Of a stretch of DNA of 64,000 nucleotides, positions 43,828-52,264 are shown in pieces. The position numbers and the translations under genes were made by a program. Origin of the DNA: Sulfurospirillum deleyianum DSM 6946 (GTDB lineage: Bacteria > Campylobacterota > Campylobacteria > Campylobacterales > Sulfurospirillaceae); NCBI RefSeq assembly GCF_000024885.1, contig NC_013512.1, positions 1,178,001 through 1,242,000 on the forward strand, read 5' to 3'. The notes beneath the pieces are model-generated. The model was not told the DNA's origin, made no database searches, and saw only the letters and a list, made by a program, of their open reading frames with translations. The stretch's first letter is position 1. Each line of letters starts with the position of its first letter.

Positions 43828-43944
43828 CTAAAATTCTTTTTGGATGAAAGGGGACATTAACACAAATGTAAATGTGTCAATGGGGACGAGGCTACTTTTA
43901 AAATTTTTCACTTTACATGTAAAGATTTTATTGCTTAATTTCAT
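43828..43944 (-). pseudogene. Truncated second copy of the small gene at 42805
   Basis: The frame repeats the first about 18 codons of the gene at 42805-42948 (MKLSNKIFTCKVKNFKSS) with one changed codon. It then continues with different sequence to a TAG at 43828 (38 codons). The duplication ends abruptly after GTCCCC, marking the repeat boundary. It is most likely a by-product of the event that placed the toxin-antitoxin module here. Confidence 0.45.
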
Positions 43945-43946
43945 TA
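43882..43946. repeat. 65-bp direct repeat, right copy
   Basis: Right-hand copy of the repeat at 42886-42950. The two differences are A/G at repeat position 9 and G/T within GATTTKATTG. Beyond position 65 the copies diverge, except for short islands (GCCTC, ATTGCC). Confidence 0.9.
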
Positions 43947-44013
43947 ACCCCATTGCCTCATGTAAAAGCCGTTATGAAGATGTTACAATGCCAAAAAACA
44001 CTCAGGAGTCGAT

Positions 44014-44241
44014 ATGGAATTTAGTGAATACAAAGTAGTCACCATTGTTGAGGGAGGGTTTGGAACCATTTTTCTAGGAGCGTCTGGTATTCCTGTTAAA
44101 AAAATGGAAGAAACACTCAATAACGAAGTGGTGCATGGATGGCAAGTGGTTTTTCAAATTATTGAAAGTAAGCGATTTCTTTTGTTTTGGTCACGAGAGG
44201 CTGTGATTATTACCTTAGGGCGAAAAAATAGTCTTACCTAA
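44014..44241 (+). CDS. DUF4177-like small protein
   Basis: The 75-residue protein starts MEFSEYKVVTIVEGG and has ETLNNEVVHGWQVVFQI, the pattern of DUF4177 (a YKVV strand, an LN..GW segment, then a strand pair). It is probably a small cytoplasmic alpha/beta protein. The start has a CAGGAG Shine-Dalgarno. It lies just right of the repeat. Function unknown. Confidence 0.7.
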   Translation: MEFSEYKVVTIVEGGFGTIFLGASGIPVKKMEETLNNEVVHGWQVVFQIIESKRFLLFWSREAVIITLGRKNSLT

Positions 44242-44323
44242 AAAATTGTCATTGCTTACTTATTACGCACTCCCCTAAGCTATTATGGAGTAAAATGGCG
44301 GATATTTTTTTATGGAGTTAGCA

Positions 44324-45184
44324 ATGGAGAATATTGTATTTCTAAACGGTGATTTTTGTAAGGCAGAAGATGCCAAGATTTCTATTTTTGATAGAGGATT
44401 TATTTTTGGTGATGGTATTTATGAAGTGGTACCTGTTATTAACGGTAAAGTGATAGACAAAGCTCCTTTTTATGAGCGTTTTGAAGCGAGTTTGAAGAAA
44501 ATTAGCCTTGCATCGCCTTTTTGCAGAGCAGAACTTGATGCCATTTTAGATGTTCTCATCGCTAAAAATGAAATTGTTGAAGGTGGCATTTATATGCAAG
44601 TAACACGTGGTGTTGCTCCTCGTGAATTTTTCTTTCCTGAAAACACACCTCCTACATTTATGGCGTTTACCTTTAAAAAGAACATTATCAACAACCCTCT
44701 AGCAACCACTGGTGTAAAAGTCGCTAGTGTGACAGATATTAGATGGAAACGCCGTGACATCAAGTCTACTTCCCTTTTAGGTCAAGTCTTAGCCAAAGAA
44801 GAAGTCCACCAAAAAGGCGTCTATGAAGGGTGGATGGTTGAAGATGGCATGGTGACTGAGGGAACTTCTTCTGCGGCGTTTATCGTGAAAGATGGCGTGA
44901 TTATCACCCGCCCGCTTTCTAATGCTATTTTGCCGAGTATTCGAAGAAAACTTTTACTCGAACACACTAAAGAGCATGGCATCAAAGTGGAAGAGCGTCT
45001 CTTTAGCATTGAAGAAGCACTTAATGCGGATGAAGCGTTTATGGCAAGTGCGACGACGTTTGTTTTACCGATTATTGAGATTGATGGCAAGCCTATTGGC
45101 AATGGAAAACCAGGTCCTATGGCAAAAAAACTGCGTGAAATGTATGTAGAAGCAGCCCTTAAAGAAGCTAACGAAAGTAAGTAA
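44324..45184 (+). CDS. Class IV aminotransferase, D-amino-acid transaminase type
   Basis: ATG 44324 is preceded by GGAG at 6 nt; ATG 44312 is less likely. The 286-residue product has fold-type IV features: DRGFIFGDGIYEVVPV, YMQVTRGVAPREFFFP, the PLP-Lys in RDIKSTSLLGQVLAK and EGTSSAAFIV. Family sequence resembles bacterial D-alanine aminotransferase more than branched-chain IlvE. It makes D-Glu or D-Ala precursors for peptidoglycan, or degrades D-amino acids. A terminator follows. Confidence 0.87.
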   Translation: MENIVFLNGDFCKAEDAKISIFDRGFIFGDGIYEVVPVINGKVIDKAPFYERFEASLKKISLASPFCRAELDAILDVLIAKNEIVEGGIYMQVTRGVAPREFFFPENTPPTFMAFTFKKNIINNPLATTGVKVASVTDIRWKRRDIKSTSLLGQVLAKEEVHQKGVYEGWMVEDGMVTEGTSSAAFIVKDGVIITRPLSNAILPSIRRKLLLEHTKEHGIKVEERLFSIEEALNADEAFMASATTFVLPIIEIDGKPIGNGKPGPMAKKLREMYVEAALKEANESK

Positions 45185-45191
45185 TTTTTAT

Positions 45192-45226
45192 AAAAAGGCG
45201 ATATAATGCGTCGCCTTTTTGTTTTT
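45192..45226 (+). terminator. Rho-independent terminator after the class IV aminotransferase
   Basis: A 10-bp perfect stem (AAAAAGGCGA / TCGCCTTTTT) with a 9-nt loop is followed by GTTTTT. It lies 7 bp after the stop codon. Confidence 0.88.
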
Positions 45227-45282
45227 ACACATAAACCTCACAATTACGTTTTGTCTTTGATTTTTAAAGAAGGGAGAAACTG

Positions 45283-46428
45283 ATGGTCACGCTTTTTGTC
45301 AAAATGCAACACCTTGTTGACCGTATTGTTTCTCATTCTCCTGTCACTAACAAAGAGGATTTGGCACGATTAAACCATTATGTGTGGATTACATTTTTGA
45401 TGGTGCCTTTATCGCTTGGAGCGGCTCTTTTTAATATCTACTTGGAACATCTTTTTTTATCTTCTTATTTGATTATTTTTTGTGTTTATCTGATTGGTTC
45501 ACTGTTTATTATTCCCTCCACCCACAAAGTCTATCAGATTTACTACTCTGTCATTCTCTTTTTCACTATTTTATTTTTGTATTTGCTTTACCATTCATAT
45601 CAAGACCGCTCTCTTATTTTATGGCTTTTTACCTATCCTTTAGGCATCATTTTTTTACTGGGAAGTCGTACAGGTTTTATGTTTAGTACGCTGTTTTTAG
45701 GCATTATTCTTAGCTTATTTATCTTCGTTGAACATATTCATACGCTTTATTCTTTCTCTTTTCAAATGCGTTTTTCTATTATTTATTTAACGATCTCTTT
45801 TATTGCTAGTTGGATTGAGTATCATCGTTCACGTTATGAACAAGAATCTTTTCAAACTCAAGAAGCGCTTTTAAAAGAACAAGCACTGCTCAAAAAAGAG
45901 ATTCAAAGGCGTATTGTGCTTGAAGAAGAACTCCAGCACCTCGCCCAAACCGACATCCTCACTTCTTTGTTTAACCGCAGGCATTTTTTAACTTTAGCGC
46001 AACAAGAGATCATCAAAGCTCTGCGTTATGAACATTCTCTCTGTTTTGCTGTTTTGGATATTGACTTTTTTAAGCGCATCAATGACACGCTAGGGCATCC
46101 TGTGGGGGATATTGTGGTTAGCACCCTCGCACGCCATTTAAAACACAGTATCCGTCAAAGCGATATTGTCGCACGCATTGGAGGTGAAGAGTTTGCCTTT
46201 TTACTCTTACATGTAAACGAAGAACAAGCCAGAGCGAAGATGGAGCGTTTGCGTCAAGAGATTAGTGAATGTATCATCGAATACGGAGTGGATAAAACTT
46301 TGAGTGTTACCGTAAGTATTGGACTTGCGATGTTACAACCACCAATACAAACCCTTGATGAACTTTATATGAAAGCCGATCAAAAACTCTACGAAGCTAA
46401 AAAAGCAGGACGCAACTGCATACGTTAA
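45283..46428 (+). CDS. Membrane diguanylate cyclase (GGDEF)
   Basis: The 381-residue protein has about six TM segments (about 35-180), a short coiled coil (about 190-225) and a GGDEF domain (about 225-381). The active site GGEEF is preceded at the right distance by an intact RxxD inhibitory site (RQSDIVARIGGEEF). It makes cyclic di-GMP, probably in response to a membrane signal. Its stop overlaps the stop of the opposing gene. A TTACATGTAA copy at 46207 reads Leu-His-Val. Confidence 0.93.
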   Translation: MVTLFVKMQHLVDRIVSHSPVTNKEDLARLNHYVWITFLMVPLSLGAALFNIYLEHLFLSSYLIIFCVYLIGSLFIIPSTHKVYQIYYSVILFFTILFLYLLYHSYQDRSLILWLFTYPLGIIFLLGSRTGFMFSTLFLGIILSLFIFVEHIHTLYSFSFQMRFSIIYLTISFIASWIEYHRSRYEQESFQTQEALLKEQALLKKEIQRRIVLEEELQHLAQTDILTSLFNRRHFLTLAQQEIIKALRYEHSLCFAVLDIDFFKRINDTLGHPVGDIVVSTLARHLKHSIRQSDIVARIGGEEFAFLLLHVNEEQARAKMERLRQEISECIIEYGVDKTLSVTVSIGLAMLQPPIQTLDELYMKADQKLYEAKKAGRNCIR

Positions 46429-46937
46429 TGCGTGGCTAAACGCTTTTTATCGCCATTGGCATTGAGAAAAACCCCTTTTTTGTTATACCCACCGATAAAA
46501 AGTTTTTCTTGCGGATTGAAATGTTCCAAACACGCCTCTTTGTCGTAGAGAATTTCTAAAGGTTTTTTTTCTTTAGCATTGATATGCAAAATATACTCAA
46601 CACCCTGACTCACCATAACCAATGAGGAAAACTCTTTGCACTCTTTTTTGACTTTTGCAGGTAAAACCGTATGCTTTTTTAGCTCTTTTAATAAAGCGTC
46701 ATACTGTTTGGTTGTCGCTTCTAAGTGCACTCTGTTTTGTTTGCTGTACACTTTTTGCACGAGTAACTCTATCGTTTCATATTTGAAGGTTTGAGGAAGA
46801 GAGCCTTGTACACTTTGCGCCATCAACGATGCGTACATTTCAGGAGTAAGCGCAAAGGAGAGACTATTTTTCTGAGGGGTTTGCGCATAAACCCATCCAC
46901 AACATAGTACCATCCAAATCCAAACTCTCATGAGCAT
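46425..46937 (-). CDS. Hypothetical exported protein
   Basis: The 170-residue product has an N-terminal signal peptide (RVWIWMVLCCGWVYAQ) and a mature part of mixed alpha/beta type with two Cys (KKECKEF, KEACLEHF). The first ATG (46937) may be preceded in use by an in-frame second Met (46931). I do not recognise a family. The sequence EMYASLMAQSVQG then TFKYETIELLVQKVYSKQNR suggests a periplasmic binding or chaperone-like fold, but this is a guess. It overlaps the convergent GGDEF gene by 4 bp. Confidence 0.7.
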   Translation of the reverse strand: MLMRVWIWMVLCCGWVYAQTPQKNSLSFALTPEMYASLMAQSVQGSLPQTFKYETIELLVQKVYSKQNRVHLEATTKQYDALLKELKKHTVLPAKVKKECKEFSSLVMVSQGVEYILHINAKEKKPLEILYDKEACLEHFNPQEKLFIGGYNKKGVFLNANGDKKRLATH

Positions 46938-46977
46938 ATCCTCAAAAAAAATGCGTTATTTTATCCTATTTTGGAGC

Positions 46978-47484
46978 TTACATGTAAAGCTTTCCAAATA
47001 ACTCCAAATGCGTGAGATAAATCCTGACATCAAACTCTAATTGATGGTAGCTTGGCTCCATTTTTTCACACAAAGCGTAAAAGGCTTTGTTGTGTTCTCT
47101 CTCTTTGAGATGGGAGAGTTCATGGACACATATCATCTTTAAAAAGGCTTCAGGGGCTGTTTTAAACACACTTGCCACCCGAATCTCGCTTTTACTACGA
47201 AGCCTGCCTCCGTGGTTTTTGATGGTAATGCGGTGCAAACCTAGAGCATCGTTGATGTCGCTGATTTTACCGTCATAAAGCACTTTGGTTATGGGTTCAC
47301 TTTTACGTAAAAAAGCTGTGCGAAGTTCCATCACGTAAGCATAAAGTGCTTTATCGCTGGTGAGTGAATGTGTCGTTGGATACTTTAAGAGCAGGTATTT
47401 TCCCAATTTTTCTTCTTCTATCAACGTACGAATCTGCGCTTTTAAATGTTCTGGATAATGGGCAATATAGGTTAACTTTGGCAT
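46978..47484 (-). CDS. YgjP-like metallopeptidase (DUF45/M48-like, SprT fold)
   Basis: The 168-residue protein has the zinc motif HELSHLKEREHNKAFY (HExxH plus His six residues later), as in YgjP/WSS1-like proteases, and an N-terminal half with GRLRSKSEIRVASVF. It probably acts in the cytoplasm on protein or DNA-protein adducts. It is 1 bp from the CHAD gene upstream. Its last codons Lys-Leu-Tyr-Met-stop are formed by the iterated palindrome (46978). Confidence 0.85.
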   Translation of the reverse strand: MPKLTYIAHYPEHLKAQIRTLIEEEKLGKYLLLKYPTTHSLTSDKALYAYVMELRTAFLRKSEPITKVLYDGKISDINDALGLHRITIKNHGGRLRSKSEIRVASVFKTAPEAFLKMICVHELSHLKEREHNKAFYALCEKMEPSYHQLEFDVRIYLTHLELFGKLYM

Positions 47485-48363
47485 CTATCCCTTTTTACAT
47501 GTAAAGATTTTTTTTAGTTTTTGTTTCATATTTTGAAGCGTTTTAAGATTTTCTTTTTGAAGGCATAAACGCTTATAGGTTTGCAAATCCTTTTCTAAAG
47601 AGCTAAGCGTAGCATAAAAAAAAGAAGAATTGGATGGAGCATATCGTTTTAGGAGGATGCAGTAATTATAGGTATCTTGTACCAAACCAAACTTATTTTG
47701 CATCATTTTAGATTTTTTAGCGCTCTGCTTTACATGAGCGAACTCAAGAACATAGCGCAATGTTTTGTAACCAAGGCGCAAAGCATGAAATTTTTTAGGC
47801 TTGTCATAGATATCTAAGGAAGAAGAGTTCTTAATGATTTTTTTCAGTAATTGTTTTATAATCGTATAGAGTGGCTTGATTAAACTTTGCGTAGAAGATG
47901 CCTTGTAAAATGTAGCATCTTTGACATAGTGCTGAATACTTAAAAGATTTTTTTGTCTTGTTATATCGTCTCCACAAAAAGAGGTATACGCCTCTTCTTT
48001 TTCTTGAGAAAGACGCTCTTTTAAAGATACTAAAGCATGAAAATCTTCATGCTTTAGCGGTACTAATGTTTGAAGGTAGCCTAAAAAAACATCACGCTCA
48101 CGCATCGCATTGCTCTCTTTTTGTAAGCTTTTTAACGCCTTGTTTAAAGCTTTAAAATGCATTTCTTCAATAAACGCCTCAAAACTCTGACATAAAGAGC
48201 GCATGGAGCGAATCGCCACACGGTACTGATGTAAAGCTTCCTCATCGCCAATTGCCATAAAGGTATGTAACTGCGTTTGTATGTTCCCATAAAGTTGTTC
48301 AAATCGAATCTGCAAGAAAGATTGAACACTATACTCTCGTAACATCTTTATATACTTTGACAT
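47485..48363 (-). CDS. CHAD domain protein
   Basis: The 292-residue all-helical protein has the conserved His-containing motifs of CHAD: HQYRVAIRSMRSLCQSF near residue 44 and HALRLGYKTLRYVLEFA near residue 195. Many basic residues accompany them. CHAD domains bind polyphosphate. No CYTH domain or polyphosphate kinase is next to it. The C-terminus (IFTCKKG) includes the iterated palindrome (47495). Confidence 0.87.
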   Translation of the reverse strand: MSKYIKMLREYSVQSFLQIRFEQLYGNIQTQLHTFMAIGDEEALHQYRVAIRSMRSLCQSFEAFIEEMHFKALNKALKSLQKESNAMRERDVFLGYLQTLVPLKHEDFHALVSLKERLSQEKEEAYTSFCGDDITRQKNLLSIQHYVKDATFYKASSTQSLIKPLYTIIKQLLKKIIKNSSSLDIYDKPKKFHALRLGYKTLRYVLEFAHVKQSAKKSKMMQNKFGLVQDTYNYCILLKRYAPSNSSFFYATLSSLEKDLQTYKRLCLQKENLKTLQNMKQKLKKIFTCKKG

Positions 48364-48387
48364 GAGAAACCTTTACATGTAAACACA

Positions 48388-49788
48388 TCAGTCTTTTAGC
48401 GGCGGTAACACATACCCAATAACTCCCTCATCAATCCATCCTCCACCTGCTACATCCGAAGGATTCAGCGTGTAAAAATGATCCATTCGCATCTCTTTAC
48501 CTCGTGTTTTACCTACATGCACGTATCGATGGAGGGGAACGAGTCGTTTATCACTACTGGCATCAGGAAAAACATACCCACAAATGCCCTCAAAAACATA
48601 CCCTTTATCACCATTTTTAAGCTCACTCCATCTCGTGCTATACAGATGATCACCCTCTTGTTCACTATAATAGCGATACAGTGGAATAGAATGAGGCACT
48701 TTTAAATCATAAATCAAACACTCAATGCGTTCAAAACTGTAATTGCCATTGCCAAATTTAAGTTCATTCCAATTCATCGTATAAAAATGGTCATCCATGT
48801 AAGGCGAAAAATAGCGATAGAGTGGTTTTGGGGCATCCACCATTGAAAATTGATTCTCTTGAAGATAACGATCAATAGCAAGAACGAGTGCTTCTTTTTT
48901 ACTTGCATACACAGCATCATTAGGAATAAGATCTGCAATCGAGATTAAAGAGCCTTTTGCCATATCAACTAAGGTCATGTTCTCATCGTTGAGACTATTT
49001 TGCCATGCGGAAAAATCACTCTTAAGTTCACTGCTTGCCTTTGTATAATCAAACGAATCAATCATACATTTAGAAGGATCACCTCCAATAGTTTCAATAT
49101 TGACGGTTAATTCTTTATTTTTTGAAACAACACTCTCATCGTAACTCAGCTCCGAGGAGACATTGACAATTTTTTTAACCGATGCTTTCACACCCACTTC
49201 AATGGAGTACTCTTTACGCTCATCTTCTACAATAGAACGGCACAAAACCTCCAGTCGTCCCCCTAAGGTAATGTTACTCATCAAGTGTGTACCATAGAGA
49301 CGAATCAGTGTTTCGCACGATTTTGTCTGCACATCTTCTAAGAACTGCGCTTTGACATAGGGCTTTAAATCATTGGCATCAACAACCAAAGAGAGACTTG
49401 CTTTACGCATAATGAGGAAAAAACTACCAAAAGAGTATTTGGAAGAGCAACTATTGGCATAATCAAATTTTAAAGACAATGCGCCTGAAAAGACTTTTTT
49501 ATAAGATGCATCTACTGCTAATTTTGCTGTGAGCTTAGAGCAGTACTCCATAGCATTTTCAGCAACCACAACCTTCGTATCCGAGCTCGTTCCAATTTTT
49601 TTCTCAAATCTCTCTGGCTTTTCTTCCAACAAACGAGGCATATCAATCACATTGGCACGTACACCATTGGGATGACAATAAAGCCCTGTCACATCATAAC
49701 CATAACCCAAAAAAGCTGTTTCAACAAGCTTGGAAGCATTTGGTAAAACCATATCTCTGCTTGCAACGGTTTGTAAAACTTCACCCAT
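48388..49788 (-). CDS. MACPF (perforin-fold) protein with C-terminal DUF5648-like repeats
   Basis: In this 466-residue protein residues about 20-300 form a MACPF domain: LGYGYDVTG at 27-35, the signature YGTHL at 165-169 followed by MSNITLGGRLEV, and the IGGDPSK segment at 234-240. Charged/Ser-Val stretches on both sides fit the TMH segments that become membrane strands. Residues 322-462 are three DUF5648-like repeats (PLYRYFSPYMDDHFYTMNW, PLYRYYSEQEGDHLYST, PLHRYVHVG...DHFYTLN), which probably bind a surface ligand. No signal peptide is present. It is preceded by a gap and followed by the CHAD gene. Role (toxin, competition or symbiosis) unknown. Confidence 0.85.
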   Translation of the reverse strand: MGEVLQTVASRDMVLPNASKLVETAFLGYGYDVTGLYCHPNGVRANVIDMPRLLEEKPERFEKKIGTSSDTKVVVAENAMEYCSKLTAKLAVDASYKKVFSGALSLKFDYANSCSSKYSFGSFFLIMRKASLSLVVDANDLKPYVKAQFLEDVQTKSCETLIRLYGTHLMSNITLGGRLEVLCRSIVEDERKEYSIEVGVKASVKKIVNVSSELSYDESVVSKNKELTVNIETIGGDPSKCMIDSFDYTKASSELKSDFSAWQNSLNDENMTLVDMAKGSLISIADLIPNDAVYASKKEALVLAIDRYLQENQFSMVDAPKPLYRYFSPYMDDHFYTMNWNELKFGNGNYSFERIECLIYDLKVPHSIPLYRYYSEQEGDHLYSTRWSELKNGDKGYVFEGICGYVFPDASSDKRLVPLHRYVHVGKTRGKEMRMDHFYTLNPSDVAGGGWIDEGVIGYVLPPLKD

Positions 49789-49928
49789 CTACGACTCCTT
49801 TTTTTTAAGTTTTTCTATGAATGCCTACAAATATTGTAGTCTTTTAGGATTAAGTAAAAATTAGTATTAACCCTTTGTATAAAAAGGTGCGTTATAATCG
49901 CAAACAGATATTGTTCGAAAGGTTTTAC

Positions 49929-51092
49929 ATGCATCAAAAAATGGATACCATGCTTAAAGATTTAAGCGCTTTGGAGAGTAAAGAAGAGAACTGTGCGCTC
50001 GTTTACGCCAAACTCATTGCCCTACCCACTCTTGCTTATCTCTACTTTCTTTTAGGCTATGTGGGTGTTCTTCACTTTGCTGTGGGGACACATAGTATTG
50101 TGCTCATTGGACTTATTTTTATCGTGGCTTTGGTCTTTGCCAAACACAATGGCGAGTTTGGTATGTGCCAATTTAAACGCCTCAAACAGAGCTTTCAGAC
50201 CGAACTCAACAGCTACATTCATAAAAATCTGATGCGTATTGGCGAGATGGAAAAATCCAATGCCAGTTTTGATAATTTTATGGACGATTATGCCAAAAAT
50301 ATCCGCAACGATAACTACGCTTCCATCGCCGCTGGGGTTTTCCCAACAATGGGTATTTTAGGAACGTTTATTTCTATTGCTCTTACTTTGCCCGATTTTT
50401 CTTCGCAAACCTCTAGTGCGCTAGAACAAGAAATTTCCGTGCTTTTAAGCGGAGTAGGCACAGCGTTTTATGTCTCTATTTACGGTATTTTGCTCTCGTT
50501 GTGGTGGCTCTTTTTTGAAAAGCGGGGCTTAAGTCATTTTGATAGAGAAGTTCAGCGCATTAAGAGCGCTTCGGCTTCACTTTTTTGGACGAAAGAGGAG
50601 ATAGAACAAGCCTACCTCAAAGAAAATTTACAACACTTTGAGAACATTGGCAAGATGTTTGAACGTCTAAGTTCTAGCGACTTTTTTGAACGCTTAGGTC
50701 GCACCATCGAGGGTAAATTTAGCCTGTTTGATGAAATGCTCAAACTTGAAGGCGAAGCGGTTAAAAAGAGTGCAGAGCATTTTAAGACGGGCATGGAAAT
50801 GTTGGCACATTCAAGCGAAAAACAGCGCAATTTAGTACAACTTCACAATGAAATGCTGAGCAAACTAGACACCTTCAACGCCAACACCACATCTTTACAT
50901 GTAAAGATGCAAGAGGCAAACGAAGAGATGTTAGCCACCCAACAAGAACTGCTTCGCTCCTTAAAAGAGAGTACACTCACCCGTGTGGAAACCGAACCCA
51001 ATCTTGAAGTCGAATCGCTCAAAGAGAGTCTAAAAATCATTGATGCGGAGACGGAGGAGATTATTCATAAAATGGATGCGCTACGCTCATGA
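49929..51092 (+). CDS. MotA/ExbB-like proton-channel protein with long helical tail (ZorA-like)
   Basis: ATG 49929 (RBS GAAAGG) gives 387 residues; a longer frame from 49875 lacks an RBS. Two TMs lie near residues 25-75, and the channel pair lies at about 140-205 (VFPTMGILGTFISIALTLPDF, GVGTAFYVSIYGILLSLWWLFF), as in MotA/TolQ/ZorA. A charged helical tail of about 180 residues extends to the C-terminus. It overlaps the next, MotB/ZorB-like gene by 4 bp. The plan resembles ZorAB of Zorya defence, but no ZorC/D/E effector follows. Confidence 0.85.
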   Translation: MHQKMDTMLKDLSALESKEENCALVYAKLIALPTLAYLYFLLGYVGVLHFAVGTHSIVLIGLIFIVALVFAKHNGEFGMCQFKRLKQSFQTELNSYIHKNLMRIGEMEKSNASFDNFMDDYAKNIRNDNYASIAAGVFPTMGILGTFISIALTLPDFSSQTSSALEQEISVLLSGVGTAFYVSIYGILLSLWWLFFEKRGLSHFDREVQRIKSASASLFWTKEEIEQAYLKENLQHFENIGKMFERLSSSDFFERLGRTIEGKFSLFDEMLKLEGEAVKKSAEHFKTGMEMLAHSSEKQRNLVQLHNEMLSKLDTFNANTTSLHVKMQEANEEMLATQQELLRSLKESTLTRVETEPNLEVESLKESLKIIDAETEEIIHKMDALRS

Positions 51093-52246
51093 GACAACTT
51101 CATTCAAAAAGCAGTGACCAGACCTTTTGGGTTTCGTATGCGGACTTAATGGCAGGTTTGTTGTTTGTTTTTATTTTACTCATTGGGGCGATTATTATCA
51201 AATACGTCTATGCTCAAAGCGATTTAAGTGCCATTAAAACCGACCTTGACGCTCAGAAAAAAGCCTTGGTGATGAGTGAAGAAGAACTCGCACAAAAGAA
51301 ACGAGATGTCGCACGTATCAGCGATAAACTGATTGCCTCAGAGCAAAAAACCTTAGAGCTCACCACGCTTCAAGCCCGTTTGCAAGAGGAGCTTTCAAAG
51401 CTCAAAAGCGATGTTATCCTCTCGGAAGAGTCCTTACTTGCCGCACGTGCACTCTTAGCCGAAAAAGGCAAAGCTCTTGAGGAAAATGATGCAAAGTTAG
51501 AACTCAGCGCTAAAGAGATAGAGAGCCTCAAACGCCTACTTTTAGAGGTTGAAAACGAGCGAGATGAGAGCAAGGGAGCGTTGATGGTTACACAAAATGA
51601 GCTAAGCAACACCAGCAATACCCTTAAGCTCAAACAAGGTGAACTTGCCCTGCTCTCCCAAAAACTCTTAGATACGAGCACTGCACACCAGCGTTTGGTA
51701 GAGGATTTGAATATCACCAAAGTACGGATTAAAAACCTGACAGGCATTCGCATTAAAGTGGTGCAAGAGTTAAAATCAAAGCTAGGGCAAAAAATCAACA
51801 TCGACCCCAACAGCGGTGCGATTCGTTTACCCTCAGGCATTTTGTTTGATGTAGGCTCGTATGAGCTTAAACCTGAGGCAAAAAAACAGCTCAAAGAGAC
51901 CTTACAGCCTTACTTAGAGGTGCTTTTAAACGATGCGGATATCAGGGATAACATTGACCATATTATGATTGAAGGTCATACCGATTCGGATGGAAGTTAC
52001 ATGAATAATCTTGATTTATCGCAAAAAAGAGCCTATGCGGTCATGGCGTTTATCTACTCATGGGATGAGAGCAAAAATGCCCTTTTGCAACGCTACATCA
52101 GTGCCATTGGACGCTCTTATAGCGATAGAATCTTTAAAAATGGACTAGAAGATAAAAACGCTTCACGCCGTATTGAGATTAAATTTAGCCTCTCCAATAA
52201 AAAAGCTATTCAAGAGATAGAGACCTTTTTAGAGCGTAAAGAGTAA
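51089..52246 (+). CDS. MotB/ZorB-like OmpA-domain protein with long coiled coil
   Basis: In this 385-residue protein Asp19 lies in the single N-terminal TM motif (FWVSYADLMAGLLFVFILL), matching the proton-carrying Asp of MotB/ZorB. A coiled coil of about 170 residues follows (about 45-215). The OmpA-like peptidoglycan-binding domain (about 235-385) includes IEGHTDSDGSYMNNLDLSQKRA and ASRRIEIKF. It pairs with the preceding channel protein as a stator-like unit anchored to the cell wall. The coiled coil is much longer than in flagellar MotB. Confidence 0.87.
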   Translation: MRQLHSKSSDQTFWVSYADLMAGLLFVFILLIGAIIIKYVYAQSDLSAIKTDLDAQKKALVMSEEELAQKKRDVARISDKLIASEQKTLELTTLQARLQEELSKLKSDVILSEESLLAARALLAEKGKALEENDAKLELSAKEIESLKRLLLEVENERDESKGALMVTQNELSNTSNTLKLKQGELALLSQKLLDTSTAHQRLVEDLNITKVRIKNLTGIRIKVVQELKSKLGQKINIDPNSGAIRLPSGILFDVGSYELKPEAKKQLKETLQPYLEVLLNDADIRDNIDHIMIEGHTDSDGSYMNNLDLSQKRAYAVMAFIYSWDESKNALLQRYISAIGRSYSDRIFKNGLEDKNASRRIEIKFSLSNKKAIQEIETFLERKE

Positions 52247-52264
52247 GAGGGCTTAATGCCCTCT
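52246..52264. terminator. Hairpin between convergent genes
   Basis: A 7-bp stem (AGAGGGC / GCCCTCT, loop TTAAT) overlaps the stop codons of the ZorB-like gene and the opposing exported-protein gene. Only short T-runs are nearby, so it is a weak terminator. Confidence 0.5.
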
